64,000 bases of DNA from Bifidobacterium asteroides (lineage in GTDB: Bacteria > Actinomycetota > Actinomycetes > Actinomycetales > Bifidobacteriaceae): contig NZ_CP048272.1 of NCBI RefSeq assembly GCF_019469425.1, forward strand, positions 1,240,001 to 1,304,000, read 5' to 3'. The notes beneath the pieces are model-generated. The model had not been told where the DNA came from. It searched no databases and saw only the letters and a program-made list of their open reading frames with translations. The first letter of the stretch is position 1. The number at the start of each line of letters is the position of its first letter. A program made the position numbers and the translations under genes. Below, in pieces: positions 26,578 to 36,342 of the stretch.

Positions 26578-27110
26578 GAAAGTCCCTTCCTCGGAACTGT
26601 CATCACATCCGCATTCGCGATGGCGAGCACTGATTGACTCATGTACTGCAAAACAACTAGATTCCATGGACCATCTTGATCCCGAACTATTTCAAGAGAA
26701 ATGGTTTGTTAATAGTATATATCAAATTGGAAACTGTACATGCCGAATTGTTGCCTCATCCAGAATTGGTGGGATCTGCTGTCTAGCGATCACTGGGGAA
26801 AATGCAGCAACCCGGCCTTCAAAGTCGACCTTTTGATATGTAGGGACACGCTAATGCCTTTTAAAACGATCAAAAGCACCGACATGACATCCGGAAACAA
26901 GAAGTGCCTTTGGCAATTATCATTACAGAGGAAACAGGACAGAGGACATGATTGCTGTCTGCACGCGAGCAAGGCCGGCCCGCAGCCGATGGCCTGTCCG
27001 CTCAGGGCGCGGCCTGTCAGCTTGATCACCCGTCGATCGGCTGAATCCGGCTGCATCGGCCTTCCGGTCAAGGGCAGTCAACGACCATATCAACAGAAAG
27101 AGCCAAGGAA
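26578..27110. other. 533-bp divergent intergenic region, no gene found
   Basis: This gap separates the permease-fucosidase operon from the amidase gene. An AT-rich block at about 26690-26730 with TATATA-type sequence probably holds the promoter of the leftward operon. An imperfectly spaced inverted pair, CTTTTGAT at 26830-26837 and ATCAAAAG at 26869-26876, could bind a regulator. No regulator gene lies in the cluster. Confidence 0.4.
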
Positions 27111-28064
27111 ATGAATGATTCATCCCCGCAGCAATCCAGCCAAAATCAATCCACCTGGGCATCCATCGCTACCTGGCGGATGGCCTATGAAGGTATGGTC
27201 AAGTCCAGTTCCGGTCTTGAAGAGGGTGGCCAGGCAGGCGACGCTGTCGAGACGTTGATTCAAGAGGTCGAAGCCAACCCCGATTACACTTCCGTCGGTT
27301 ATGGCGCCTTGCCCAACCGGGAAGGCGAGATGGAGATGGATGCCGCTTTCATGGATGGAAACGACATGGCTCTGGGCGCTGTAGCTGGCATCCAGTATGC
27401 ACTGCACCCCATATCAGTGGCCAGACGGTTGAGTCGACGCCATACCAGCAGCTTTCTAGTCGGACAAGGCGCTACTCGCTACGCCCTGATCAGCGGGTTC
27501 GAGATGCGCAACATGCTGACGGACAGGGCCAGAAGACGTTGGGAGTTGGAATCCGCAAAGGCCACAAGACCAGAGTCTGCCGGCCCCTATCGAGGCCACG
27601 ATACGGTCGGGGCCATCTGCTTGGACTTGCAGGGGTCGATGGCTGCTGGCACATCAACATCGGGGCTCTTTATGAAGGAACCAGGCAGAGTAGGCGATTC
27701 ACCCCTGCCCGGCTCGGGCTTCTACGTGGACAGCGCTGTCGGAGGGGCGGCCGCCACCGGACTGGGAGAAGACATCATGAAAGGATGCCTCTCCTATCGG
27801 ATCGTCGCCCTGATGGGAAGAGGATTGACCCCGCAGGAAGCCTGCGACTCTGCAGTCTACGAATTTGACAGCCTCCTGAGGAAACGCTACGGCAAGGTCG
27901 GCGAGATCTCCCTGATCGCTCTCAACACAAGAGGGAAATGGGGGGTCGCCACCAACGTGGAATTCACCTTCTGCACAGCCAGGAAAGGCGAGCAGACACG
28001 CATACTCATGGCTAATCCGGACGGCAAGAGCGGAACACGAATCGAGCCAGTCGCCAAGGACTAG
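27111..28064 (+). CDS. N4-(beta-N-acetylglucosaminyl)-L-asparaginase family amidase
   Basis: A 317-residue Ntn hydrolase of the aspartylglucosaminidase/isoaspartyl peptidase family. The precursor should cut itself before T165 in RGHDTVGAICLD, freeing the catalytic threonine. The downstream GTSTSG (180-185) and GRVGDSPLPGSG motifs are those of aspartylglucosaminidases. HDT and GRVGDSP favour GlcNAc-Asn hydrolysis (to GlcNAc, aspartate and ammonia) over plain asparaginase. There is no signal peptide, so it acts in the cytoplasm. It is divergent from an AlfC-like fucosidase, which would remove the core fucose that blocks this class of enzyme. Confidence 0.9.
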   Translation: MNDSSPQQSSQNQSTWASIATWRMAYEGMVKSSSGLEEGGQAGDAVETLIQEVEANPDYTSVGYGALPNREGEMEMDAAFMDGNDMALGAVAGIQYALHPISVARRLSRRHTSSFLVGQGATRYALISGFEMRNMLTDRARRRWELESAKATRPESAGPYRGHDTVGAICLDLQGSMAAGTSTSGLFMKEPGRVGDSPLPGSGFYVDSAVGGAAATGLGEDIMKGCLSYRIVALMGRGLTPQEACDSAVYEFDSLLRKRYGKVGEISLIALNTRGKWGVATNVEFTFCTARKGEQTRILMANPDGKSGTRIEPVAKD

Positions 28065-28155
28065 TTGCAGTAATATGAGCATCCGCTGAGGATGCCCGTT
28101 AAATGACCGCTTATCATTCTTGACTACTCAGTCAATTAATGGTATCTTGGCGGGC

Positions 28156-28581
28156 ATGGGTCGTAAGAGAAATTTCAATGATGATGAGATCCTTGCCCGT
28201 GCAGGAGAAGTTTTCCTGGAACATGGCTATGAGGGTACGTCGATTGATGCGCTCGTTAAGGAAACGGGTCTGCTACGAGGCAGCCTCTACGGTGCGTTTG
28301 GCAGCAAGCGTGGCATGTTCGTGGCTGCGCTACGTGACGCAACGGATTCGGAGTCGCGCGATTCAGGAGTGCTCGATCTGGTATTGGTAGCACTCATGGA
28401 GTTGTCAGATCATGATCTCGAGGTTCGTGGGCTGGTCAGGGACTACCTTGTGAAGCTGTCCCGTTCGAGATCGTGCCATGCCAATGCTGCGAGCGTTGAT
28501 GTCGCCAAGCTCCTTGGCGAGACGCTGCTGCAGCGTGCACATGTTCGGTTGCAGTCTGATGATGAAAGAGGCAAATCATGA
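28156..28581 (+). CDS. Short TetR family regulator
   Basis: A 141-residue regulator. The TetR helix-turn-helix is intact: DEILARAGEVFLEHGYEGTS then LVKETGLLRGSLYGAFGSKRGMF (residues about 9-56). The ligand-binding part is only about 80 residues, against about 140 in ordinary TetR proteins, so the gene is either a compact form or truncated at the 3' end. Its stop overlaps the next gene start (ATGA), which argues for a stable operon rather than recent decay. The start is placed at MGRKRNF; an in-frame ATG at 28120 adds 12 residues. Confidence 0.8.
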   Translation: MGRKRNFNDDEILARAGEVFLEHGYEGTSIDALVKETGLLRGSLYGAFGSKRGMFVAALRDATDSESRDSGVLDLVLVALMELSDHDLEVRGLVRDYLVKLSRSRSCHANAASVDVAKLLGETLLQRAHVRLQSDDERGKS

Positions 28582-28955
28582 ACAACAAGGTGGCAATTGT
28601 CGGGCGGACCCTGGAGATTGAGCCGCAGGGTTTGGATAAGATGTGGTCGTTCAGGGGGAAACTGGTGGTGCCGCTCGAGCATGTTCTGGGCGCGAGCGAG
28701 GATCCGGGCATTCTTGACGATGCCAAAGGTCTGCGTGCACCCGGCCTGCATGTTCCCGGTAAATGGGCCGGTACATTTATTGAGCAAGGGGAGAAAACAT
28801 TCTGGAATGTCACTAGACCGGAAAGCCCCATCGTCATCCAACTCAAGGGGGAGCACTATGACCGACTGGTGCTAGGGGTAGAGCATCCCCGCGAGCTGGT
28901 CAACCGGATCAACGCGGCCATCACAAAGCAGCAAACAATGAATTCCAACACCTGA
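28578..28955 (+). CDS. Small conserved-looking protein, possible PH-like domain
   Basis: A 125-residue soluble protein coupled to the short TetR gene. The predicted beta-rich pattern (VAIVGRTLEIEPQGLDKMW, KLVVPLEHVLGA, IVIQLKGEHYDRLVLGVE) ends in a helix (PRELVNRINAAI). That layout resembles bacterial PH-like domains. There is no signal peptide or membrane segment. The function is not recognised. Pairing with a TetR regulator suggests inducible expression. A long perfect hairpin at 28996-29042 follows. Confidence 0.7.
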   Translation: MNNKVAIVGRTLEIEPQGLDKMWSFRGKLVVPLEHVLGASEDPGILDDAKGLRAPGLHVPGKWAGTFIEQGEKTFWNVTRPESPIVIQLKGEHYDRLVLGVEHPRELVNRINAAITKQQTMNSNT

Positions 28956-28995
28956 GCTCTTCTATCGGCATCAAGTGGTGAAAGGTCAACCGAAT

Positions 28996-29042
28996 GGGCC
29001 GGACAAGTCATATGACATATCGCCGTATGACTTGTCCGGCCC
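28996..29042. terminator. Long perfect hairpin between the PH-like gene and guaA
   Basis: Two perfect 17-base arms (28996-29012 and 29026-29042) enclose a 13-base loop. It lies 6 bases after the guaA stop and 40 after the opposing gene, so it can serve both strands. Neither side has a T-tract, so it would be a GC-rich terminator of the actinobacterial kind. Confidence 0.65.
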
Positions 29043-29048
29043 AGATAC

Positions 29049-30611
29049 TTACTCCCACTCGATGGTTGCCGGAGGCTTCGAGGTGCAGTCCAGGACCACA
29101 CGATTGATTCCCGGGCACTCGTTGGTAATGCGTGTGGAGATGGTGGCCAGCACGTCGTAGGGCAGACGTGTCCAGTCAGCAGTCATGGCGTCCTCGGAGG
29201 AGACCGGACGCAGCACAATCGGCGAACCATAGGTACGCTCGTCGCCCTGCACCCCTACTGAATGCACATTGGCCAGAAGCACCACCGGGCACTGCCAGAT
29301 CTGTCGATCCAGCCCAGCCTTGGACAGCTCCTCGCGGACGATGGCGTCGGCCTCGCGCAGGGTCTCCAAGCGTTCCTGGGTAATCTCCCCGATGATGCGG
29401 ATGCCTAGACCAGGGCCCGGGAAGGGCTGGCGCCAAACGATCTGATCGGGCAGGCCCAGTTCGGTGCCGATGGCCCGGACCTCGTCCTTGAAGAGGGTGC
29501 GCAGGGGCTCGATCAGCTGGAACTTGACATCTTTGGGCAGACCACCCACGTTGTGATGGGACTTGATATTGGCCGCTCCATCTCCACCGCCAGACTCGAC
29601 AACGTCGGGGTAGAGCGTGCCCTGCACCAGGAACTTGACTTCCTTGCCGGTCTTGCCCGCCTCTTTAATCACCTGCCGCTGGGCCCTTTCAAAGGTGCGG
29701 ATGAACTTCTCCCCGATGATCTTGCGCTTGCGCTCGGGTTCGGAAACGCCCTTGAGGGCGGTCAGGAAGTCCTGTGAAGCATCCACAGCGATTAGCTTGA
29801 TGCCAGTGGCGGCTACGAAATCATGCCTGACCTGCTCGGCCTCCCCCTTGCGCAGCAGACCATGATCCACAAAGACGCAAGTCAGCTGGTCGCCGACGGC
29901 CCTGTGGACCAGAGCGGCCGCCACGGCTGAATCGACTCCGCCTGACAGGCCGCAGATAACCTGGTCGTCACCCACTGTGCGACGAATCTTCTCCACCTGC
30001 TGCTCGATGATGCCCGAAGCGTTCCAGTCCGACGGGAGTCCGGCGCACTGATGCAGGAAGCGGTCGATCAAGTCCTGCCCCAGAGGAGTGTTGGTCACCT
30101 CGGGATGCCACTGGACCCCGTACAGCCCCCGGGATGGATCCTGCATGGCCGCCACAGGAGCACCCTCGGTATGCGCCAGAACCTCAAAGCCTTCAGGCGC
30201 ACGGTTGACGGCGACGCCATGGCTCATCCACACATCCTGCCGTGCGGGTGAATCCTGCAGTATTCCCCTGGCGCTGTCGATGAAGGCCTCGGTCTTGCCG
30301 TACTCCCCCAGGGCCGCCTTGTCCACTTCACCGCCCAGCTCATGTGCCATGACCTGGAAGCCGTAGCAGATGCCCAGCACAGGCACCCCTGCCTCGAAAA
30401 TCCTCTTATTTATGGTAGGCGCCCCGTCCACGTAGACGGAGGCAGGCCCACCGGAGAGGATGACCGCCTTGGGATCCTTGGCCAGCATCTGGTCCAGGCT
30501 CATCGAATGGGGCACCAGCTCGGAGTAGACCCCCGCCTCCCTGACTCGACGAGCGATCAGCTGGGCGTACTGCGCACCAAAATCGACCACCAGGACGGGA
30601 CCCTGTGCCAT
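29049..30611 (-). CDS. guaA: GMP synthase (glutamine-hydrolysing)
   Basis: A 520-residue two-domain enzyme converting XMP, ATP and glutamine to GMP. The class I glutamine amidotransferase domain (about 1-200) has its nucleophile C82 in GICYGFQV, with His and Glu in QWHPEVTNT. The ATP pyrophosphatase loop is [14 protein letters not shown]. The C-terminal dimerisation domain ends KPPATIEWE, as in all GuaA. The start at 30611 is chosen for AAGGAG before ATGGCACAG; the longer frame to 30647 has none. It is divergent from xfp across 337 bases. Confidence 0.97.
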   Translation of the reverse strand: MAQGPVLVVDFGAQYAQLIARRVREAGVYSELVPHSMSLDQMLAKDPKAVILSGGPASVYVDGAPTINKRIFEAGVPVLGICYGFQVMAHELGGEVDKAALGEYGKTEAFIDSARGILQDSPARQDVWMSHGVAVNRAPEGFEVLAHTEGAPVAAMQDPSRGLYGVQWHPEVTNTPLGQDLIDRFLHQCAGLPSDWNASGIIEQQVEKIRRTVGDDQVICGLSGGVDSAVAAALVHRAVGDQLTCVFVDHGLLRKGEAEQVRHDFVAATGIKLIAVDASQDFLTALKGVSEPERKRKIIGEKFIRTFERAQRQVIKEAGKTGKEVKFLVQGTLYPDVVESGGGDGAANIKSHHNVGGLPKDVKFQLIEPLRTLFKDEVRAIGTELGLPDQIVWRQPFPGPGLGIRIIGEITQERLETLREADAIVREELSKAGLDRQIWQCPVVLLANVHSVGVQGDERTYGSPIVLRPVSSEDAMTADWTRLPYDVLATISTRITNECPGINRVVLDCTSKPPATIEWE

Positions 30612-30756
30612 AAGACTCCTTATATATATGTATGCTGTATCTGCCATGGATGTCCGGGAGCGACGAGTTAACGCCCGCGGGCAAGTCCAGTATGGTTGCA
30701 GTTTTCGACAATGCTACCGCCATTGAGCCCTGATCGGCACCCCCGGCGAAAACTCC

Positions 30757-30772
30757 TGTCTGCAAGCAGACA
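30757..30772. promoter_or_regulatory. Perfect palindrome in the guaA-xfp divergent region
   Basis: TGTCTGCAAGCAGACA is a perfect 16-base palindrome 177 bases before xfp and 146 bases before guaA. It could be an operator for either gene. The rest of the 337-base gap (30612-30948) holds a second small palindrome, GCACTAAAGTGC, just before the xfp ribosome binding site AGGAG, and a GTTAACG element near 30668. No gene is seen. Confidence 0.45.
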
Positions 30773-30948
30773 ATTCCCTCGCATTTTCTCACAAGAGCGA
30801 ACACACACTGCAAGAAAACGTTCAGAAAAGTCTGCTCGTTCACGTACCATGTAGGCATTGGGTACGAACCCGACGGATGCCTGAAATGACACCGCACGAG
30901 CCCGTAACCGAAGTAAATAAACAATCGCACTAAAGTGCAGGAGTACAC

Positions 30949-33423
30949 ATGACGAATCCTGTTATCGGCACCCCTTGGGCGAAGCTGGAGACCCCAATCG
31001 CCGAGGAGACCCTCGAGGCCGTCGACAAGTATTGGCGAGCGGCCAACTATCTTTCCATCGGACAGATTTATCTTCGCAGCAACCCCCTGATGAAGGAGCC
31101 CTTCACTCGGGAGGACGTCAAGCATCGTCTGGTCGGCCACTGGGGCACCACCCCCGGCCTGAACTTCCTGCTGGGCCATATCAACCGTCTGATCGCCGAC
31201 CATCAGCAGAACACCGTTATCATCATGGGCCCCGGCCACGGCGGCCCTGCCGGCACCTCGCAGTCCTACCTGGATGGCACTTACAGCGAGTACTACCCCA
31301 AGATCACCAACGATGAGGCTGGCCTGCAGAAGTTCTTCCGCCAGTTCTCCTACCCGGGCGGCATCCCCTCCCACTTCGCGCCTGAAACCCCCGGATCCAT
31401 TCACGAGGGTGGCGAGTTGGGCTATGCACTCTCCCACGCCTACGGCGCAATCATGAACAACCCCAGCCTCTTCGTGCCCTGCATCGTGGGCGACGGCGAG
31501 GCCGAGACCGGCCCCCTGGCCACCGGCTGGCAGTCCAACAAGCTGGTCAACCCCCGCACTGACGGCATCGTCCTGCCTATCCTGCACCTGAACGGCTACA
31601 AGATCGCCAACCCGACCATCCTCTCGCGCATCTCCGACGAGGAGCTGCATGAGTACTTCCACGGCTTGGGTTATGAGCCCTTCGAGTTCGTCGCAGGCTT
31701 CGACGACGAGGATCATCTGTCCATCCACCGTCGCTTCGCCGACATGCTGGAGACCGTCTTCGACAAGATCTGCGACATCAAGGCCCGGGCCGAAACCGAC
31801 GACATGACCCGTCCCTTCTACCCCATGATTATCTTCCGCACGCCTAAGGGCTGGACCTGCCCCAAGTTCATCGACGGCAAGAAGACCGAGGGATCCTGGC
31901 GTGCCCACCAGGTGCCGCTGACCTCCGCCCGCGACACCGATGCCCACTTCCAGGTCCTCAAGAACTGGCTGGCTTCCTACAAGCCCAAGGAGCTCTTCGA
32001 CGAGAAGGGTGCCCTGCGCCCCGAGGTCACCAGCTTCATGCCCAAGGGCGACCTGCGCATCGGCGAGAACCCCAACGCCAATGGCGGGCGTCTGCTCAAG
32101 CCGCTGGAGCTGCCTGACATCCACGACTACGAGATCGACGTCAAGAAGCACGGACATGGCTGGGGCGCCACCGAGGCCACCCGTGTCCTGGGCTACTACA
32201 CCCGCGACGTGCTAGCCAAGAACCCCACCGACTTCCGCATCTTCGGGCCCGATGAGACGGCTTCCAACCGTCTGGCTGCCGCTTATGAGGTGACCAATAA
32301 GCAGTGGGATGCCGACTACCTTTCGGAGCTGACCGACGAGCACATGGCCCACACCGGCCAGGTCATCGAGCAGCTCTCCGAGCACCAGATGGAAGGCTTC
32401 CTGGAGGGCTACCTGCTGACCGGACGCCATGGCATCTGGAGCTCCTACGAGTCCTTCGTGCACGTCATCGACTCCATGATCAACCAGCATGCCAAGTGGC
32501 TGGAGGCCACAGTCCGCGAGATTCCGTGGCGCAAGCCCATCGCCGGCCTGAACCTCCTGGTCACTTCGCACGTCTGGCGTCAGGACCACAACGGGTTCTC
32601 ACACCAGGATCCCGGCTTCGTCGACATCCTGCTGAACAAGAACTTCAACAACGATCATGTAGTCAACATCTACTTCCCCGCTGATGCCAACATGCTGCTG
32701 AATGTGGGCGAGCGTTGCTACAAGTCGACCAACTGCATCAACGCCATCTTCGCCGGCAAGCAGCCCGCCGCCACCTACCAGAGCGTGGACGAGGCCGCCG
32801 CCGAGCTGGAGAAGGGGGCCGCCCGCTGGGATTGGGCTTCCAACGCCGAGGATGCCGAGGATGCTGATGTCGTCATCGCCACTGCGGGCGACATCCCCAC
32901 CCAGGAGGCCCTGGCCGCCGACGATATGCTGCAGAAGCTGGGCCTCAAGGTCCAGTTCGTCAACGTGGTCGACCTGCTGAAGATCCAGGATGCCGAAGAG
33001 AACGATCAGGCCCTGTCCGACGAGGAGTTCACCGAGCTCTTCAGCAAGGACAAGCCGGTCCTATTCGCCTTCCACGCCTACCCCGGCTCCATCTACCGCC
33101 TGATCCACGGACGCCCCAACCACGACAACTTCTCCGTGCACGGTTACGAGGAGCAGGGCTCCACCACCACGCCGTTCGACATGGTGCGTGTCAACAACAT
33201 GGACCGCTGGTGCCTGGCCGCCTCCGCCCTAAAGCTGGTGGATGCCGGCAAGTATGCCGACCAGATCGACAAGTGGACCAAGTTCCGCGATGAGGCCTTC
33301 CAGTTCGCCGTGGACAAGGGTTACGACCACCCCGATTACACCGACTGGGTCTGGCCCGATGCCAACCGCGCCGGCCAGGAGACCATCTCCGCCACCGCCG
33401 CGACCGCCGGAGACAACGAGTGA
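30949..33423 (+). CDS. xfp: Fructose-6-phosphate/xylulose-5-phosphate phosphoketolase
   Basis: An 824-residue thiamine-diphosphate enzyme, the hallmark of bifidobacterial sugar catabolism. It cleaves fructose-6-phosphate to acetyl phosphate and erythrose-4-phosphate, and xylulose-5-phosphate to acetyl phosphate and glyceraldehyde-3-phosphate. Seen features: [17 protein letters not shown], the ThDP/metal motif [34 protein letters not shown], and [16 protein letters not shown] near the end. Length is typical. The codons are strongly biased to C/G endings, consistent with high expression. Its acetyl phosphate feeds ackA and pta in this window. A strong terminator follows. Confidence 0.98.
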   Translation: MTNPVIGTPWAKLETPIAEETLEAVDKYWRAANYLSIGQIYLRSNPLMKEPFTREDVKHRLVGHWGTTPGLNFLLGHINRLIADHQQNTVIIMGPGHGGPAGTSQSYLDGTYSEYYPKITNDEAGLQKFFRQFSYPGGIPSHFAPETPGSIHEGGELGYALSHAYGAIMNNPSLFVPCIVGDGEAETGPLATGWQSNKLVNPRTDGIVLPILHLNGYKIANPTILSRISDEELHEYFHGLGYEPFEFVAGFDDEDHLSIHRRFADMLETVFDKICDIKARAETDDMTRPFYPMIIFRTPKGWTCPKFIDGKKTEGSWRAHQVPLTSARDTDAHFQVLKNWLASYKPKELFDEKGALRPEVTSFMPKGDLRIGENPNANGGRLLKPLELPDIHDYEIDVKKHGHGWGATEATRVLGYYTRDVLAKNPTDFRIFGPDETASNRLAAAYEVTNKQWDADYLSELTDEHMAHTGQVIEQLSEHQMEGFLEGYLLTGRHGIWSSYESFVHVIDSMINQHAKWLEATVREIPWRKPIAGLNLLVTSHVWRQDHNGFSHQDPGFVDILLNKNFNNDHVVNIYFPADANMLLNVGERCYKSTNCINAIFAGKQPAATYQSVDEAAAELEKGAARWDWASNAEDAEDADVVIATAGDIPTQEALAADDMLQKLGLKVQFVNVVDLLKIQDAEENDQALSDEEFTELFSKDKPVLFAFHAYPGSIYRLIHGRPNHDNFSVHGYEEQGSTTTPFDMVRVNNMDRWCLAASALKLVDAGKYADQIDKWTKFRDEAFQFAVDKGYDHPDYTDWVWPDANRAGQETISATAATAGDNE

Positions 33424-33480
33424 TACTGCCGACCAGTTCTGTGGGCTGATCCTTCGATCCGGCCGTCGACAGGAATTCGA

Positions 33481-33514
33481 AATCCCCACCACTTTCATGT
33501 GGTGGGGATTTTTT
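33481..33514 (+). terminator. Intrinsic terminator of xfp
   Basis: Perfect 12-base arms (AATCCCCACCAC and GTGGTGGGGATT), a 6-base loop and a run of T to 33514. A textbook rho-independent terminator 58 bases past xfp. Confidence 0.93.
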
Positions 33515-33772
33515 CATATGCTGAACCTGTCCACATGGTCAATCGAGAGCAGCGCTCATCATCTGAGTCGATGGACACCCCATGGGAATTGACGGCTTCT
33601 CTGCCTGCGAGCCGGTGAAAACCATTCCATGGAAATCATAAAGCCCCCCTCCTGGAAAATTCTGGCAAGCCCGTCTACCCTGCCCCTCTTCTGCCAAGAA
33701 TAGGAATTGATTGCCGTGGTCGTTCGGCACCAGGCATGCCGCTGGACGGAACGTGATCCTCGGCAATCGACT

Positions 33773-33785
33773 ATCGCGAAGCGAT
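33773..33785. promoter_or_regulatory. Possible LacI-type operator before the GH31 gene
   Basis: ATCGCGAAGCGAT is an inverted repeat with 5-base arms, 30 bases before the GH31 start. A LacI regulator gene lies at the other end of this three-gene module, so an operator here is plausible. The remainder of 33424-33814 contains the xfp terminator and presumably a promoter, with no gene. Confidence 0.4.
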
Positions 33786-33814
33786 TCCAAGCAATGACGC
33801 CAGGGAGGGCATTC

Positions 33815-36313
33815 ATGAAAGCAAGCACCAAACTCATAGGCATGGACAACCATGGTGATTATCTGGATCTGATCACCAACGGGGCCAGATTCAGAATCTA
33901 CCTGCTGGACCAGAACATCATCCGCATACGAAGCACCTTTGACGACGAGTTCAGACCCGAGCTCTCTTATGCCCTGGTCAAGACCGCCTGGGAGGACGGC
34001 ACCGACCAGCTTATGGCCGATGAGCGCCAGCGCGTCGAACCCATCCGAATAAAGGTGATGGACGGGCCGGGCGCAGTCAAGACAATCACCAATGGTCGAT
34101 ACACCCTGACCATCACCGCAGAGCCCTTTGCCTTCACCATCAGAGACTGGAAAGGCAGGGTCCTCCACCAAGACCTGCCAGGCAGGGCCTTCGTCGAAGA
34201 CAGCACAGGCCGCCCGATCCATTATTCCAGCATGGGCGACCATGACCACTTCTACGGGTTCGGCGAAAAATCCGGCGACCTCGACAAGCGCCGCCGCCGA
34301 ATGCGGATGCATAACACGGATTCCCTGGGGTGGGATGCCACCCGGAGCGACCCCCTCTACAAGATGATCCCCTTCTACATCGACTTCAACGAGGATACCG
34401 GCCTGGCCTACGGCCTCTTCTACAACAACAGCGCCGACTCGGTCTTCGACATGGATGCCGAGCATAGCAATTACTGGCTTCGATACAGCTACTTCCAGGC
34501 GGAAGCCGGCGATATCGACCTCTTCTTCATCGGAGGACCCACTATTGCAGATGTCGTTCATCATTACACGGACCTGACTGGGAAGACCGCGATGATGCCC
34601 CTATCTTCCCTGGGATACATGGGATCGACCATGTTCTACACCGAACTCGACAAGGATTGTGACAAGGCCGTCGAAGATTTCATCGACACTTGCCGTCAGA
34701 ACGATATACCCTGCGACGGGTTCTTCCTCTCCTCTGGATATACGAGCGGATCAGAGGGAAAGCGCTACGTCTTCACCTGGAACAAAAACCGCTTCCCCGA
34801 CCCCAAGGGATTCGTAGATCATCTGAAGGAAAAGGGCGCACTCCTGGCACCCAATATCAAGCCCGGCATGCTGACCACACACCCATACACCGAGCGGATG
34901 GAGCAGGAGGAAGCCTTTGTCAAAACGCCTGACGGCGGAGGTTGGCAGGAAGACCGCTTCTGGGGCGGACCGGCCCACTTCGTTGACTTCACCAGCCCTG
35001 CCGGACGCCAAGCCTGGGTCAAGGAGATGCAAGAGCATCTGCTCACCCTGGGAATAACCAGCATCTGGAACGACAACAACGAGTATGAAATCAACGAGGA
35101 CCAGGCCATGGTCGATGCCGAAGGCCAGCACCTTCCCATCAGCATGGTAAAGCCGATCATGTCGACCATGATGGCCAAGACGGCCCAGGAGGCCGTCAAG
35201 AGGTACGCCCCAGGAGCCCGACCCTACGTAATCAACCGAGCCGGTTTCGCAGGCATCCAGCGCTATGCCCAGACTTGGGCGGGAGACAACGGTACATCCT
35301 GGACCAATCTCAAGTACAACGTGCCGACCATCCTGGGCATGGGCCTGTCCGGAGTGGCCAATCAGGGATGCGACATCGGCGGCTTCGATGGCCCGGCCCC
35401 AGATCCCGAACTCTTTGTACGATGGGTTCAGAACGGCATCTTCCAACCCCGCTTCTCGATCCACTCCTGCAACACGGACAACACGGTCACCGAGCCCTGG
35501 ATGTATCCTGCCTACACCAAGTACATCAGCAAGGCCATACAGCTCAGGTACAGCCTCGTCCCATATTTCTATGCCCTCCTTCACCAGGCTTCAGTGGACG
35601 GATCGCCCATCATGAGACCGCTGGTATACGAGTTCCAAAACGATCCCCGAACCTGCCAGGAGAGCTTCGAGTTCATGTTGGGGCCCTCCCTCCTGGTAGC
35701 CAACGTCCTGGACAGGGGCGTGGACCGCATCCAGGTCTATCTGCCCAAGGGTGCCGAATGGTTCGACCTGACTGCCAACCGATACATTCCGGGTGGCAGC
35801 GAAATCACAGTCCCCGTCGACCTAGGCAGCATTCCGCTCTTCCTGCGCGTCGGAAGCATCATACCCACCTGTCAAGGTCTGGCCAACCTCCACCTGGACC
35901 CCATCAACCATCTGGAGATCCTCATCGAACCCAATCGGAAAGCTTGCTTCGACCTCTATGAGGATGACGGGCTTTCCATGGATTACCTCAAGGGTGCCTA
36001 CCGCCAGACCAGGATCAGCGCTCGCCCCGACGAACAGGGCGTGACCCTGGATCTGGAGAGCACCGGCGACTTCACAACCAGGGTCGAACGGATGACCCTG
36101 GCCGTGCTCTCCAGGACCATGGCCCCACTTGAGGTCGAGCTGGATGGCAGACCCCTGGATCGATATCTGAACATGGATCGCTTCCGCCGCGCCGCCAGCG
36201 GCTGGTTCTTTGACGGCCAGACCCGTCGTGCCTTGGTCAGGTTCCCCAACCCTGAAGGCGACCACCACCAGGTCAGGCTGGGTTTCACGGCCAAGGACCT
36301 TATCTCCATCTGA
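33815..36313 (+). CDS. GH31 family alpha-glycosidase (probable alpha-glucosidase)
   Basis: An 832-residue cytoplasmic glycoside hydrolase. The GH31 nucleophile is D420 in SIWNDNNEYEI, and the acid/base is D491 in TWAGDNGTSW. An N-terminal beta-sandwich precedes the barrel (HFYGFGEKSGDLDKR, LFYNNSADSVFDMD), with two C-terminal sandwich domains after it. WNDNNE is closer to alpha-glucosidases than to the DFGE of alpha-xylosidases. The start at 33815 is chosen for GGGAGGG upstream; 36 extra codons to 33707 are not family-like. An MFS permease follows after 29 bases, so an alpha-glucoside is probably imported intact. Confidence 0.92.
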   Translation: MKASTKLIGMDNHGDYLDLITNGARFRIYLLDQNIIRIRSTFDDEFRPELSYALVKTAWEDGTDQLMADERQRVEPIRIKVMDGPGAVKTITNGRYTLTITAEPFAFTIRDWKGRVLHQDLPGRAFVEDSTGRPIHYSSMGDHDHFYGFGEKSGDLDKRRRRMRMHNTDSLGWDATRSDPLYKMIPFYIDFNEDTGLAYGLFYNNSADSVFDMDAEHSNYWLRYSYFQAEAGDIDLFFIGGPTIADVVHHYTDLTGKTAMMPLSSLGYMGSTMFYTELDKDCDKAVEDFIDTCRQNDIPCDGFFLSSGYTSGSEGKRYVFTWNKNRFPDPKGFVDHLKEKGALLAPNIKPGMLTTHPYTERMEQEEAFVKTPDGGGWQEDRFWGGPAHFVDFTSPAGRQAWVKEMQEHLLTLGITSIWNDNNEYEINEDQAMVDAEGQHLPISMVKPIMSTMMAKTAQEAVKRYAPGARPYVINRAGFAGIQRYAQTWAGDNGTSWTNLKYNVPTILGMGLSGVANQGCDIGGFDGPAPDPELFVRWVQNGIFQPRFSIHSCNTDNTVTEPWMYPAYTKYISKAIQLRYSLVPYFYALLHQASVDGSPIMRPLVYEFQNDPRTCQESFEFMLGPSLLVANVLDRGVDRIQVYLPKGAEWFDLTANRYIPGGSEITVPVDLGSIPLFLRVGSIIPTCQGLANLHLDPINHLEILIEPNRKACFDLYEDDGLSMDYLKGAYRQTRISARPDEQGVTLDLESTGDFTTRVERMTLAVLSRTMAPLEVELDGRPLDRYLNMDRFRRAASGWFFDGQTRRALVRFPNPEGDHHQVRLGFTAKDLISI

Positions 36314-36342
36314 GCATGGCAACCGAGATTAGAGGAAAATAT

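Noticed and set aside
30406-32157. Long minus-strand frame across the guaA-xfp gap into xfp
   Set aside because: It is antisense to xfp and guaA sequences with no recognisable domain and no start signal.
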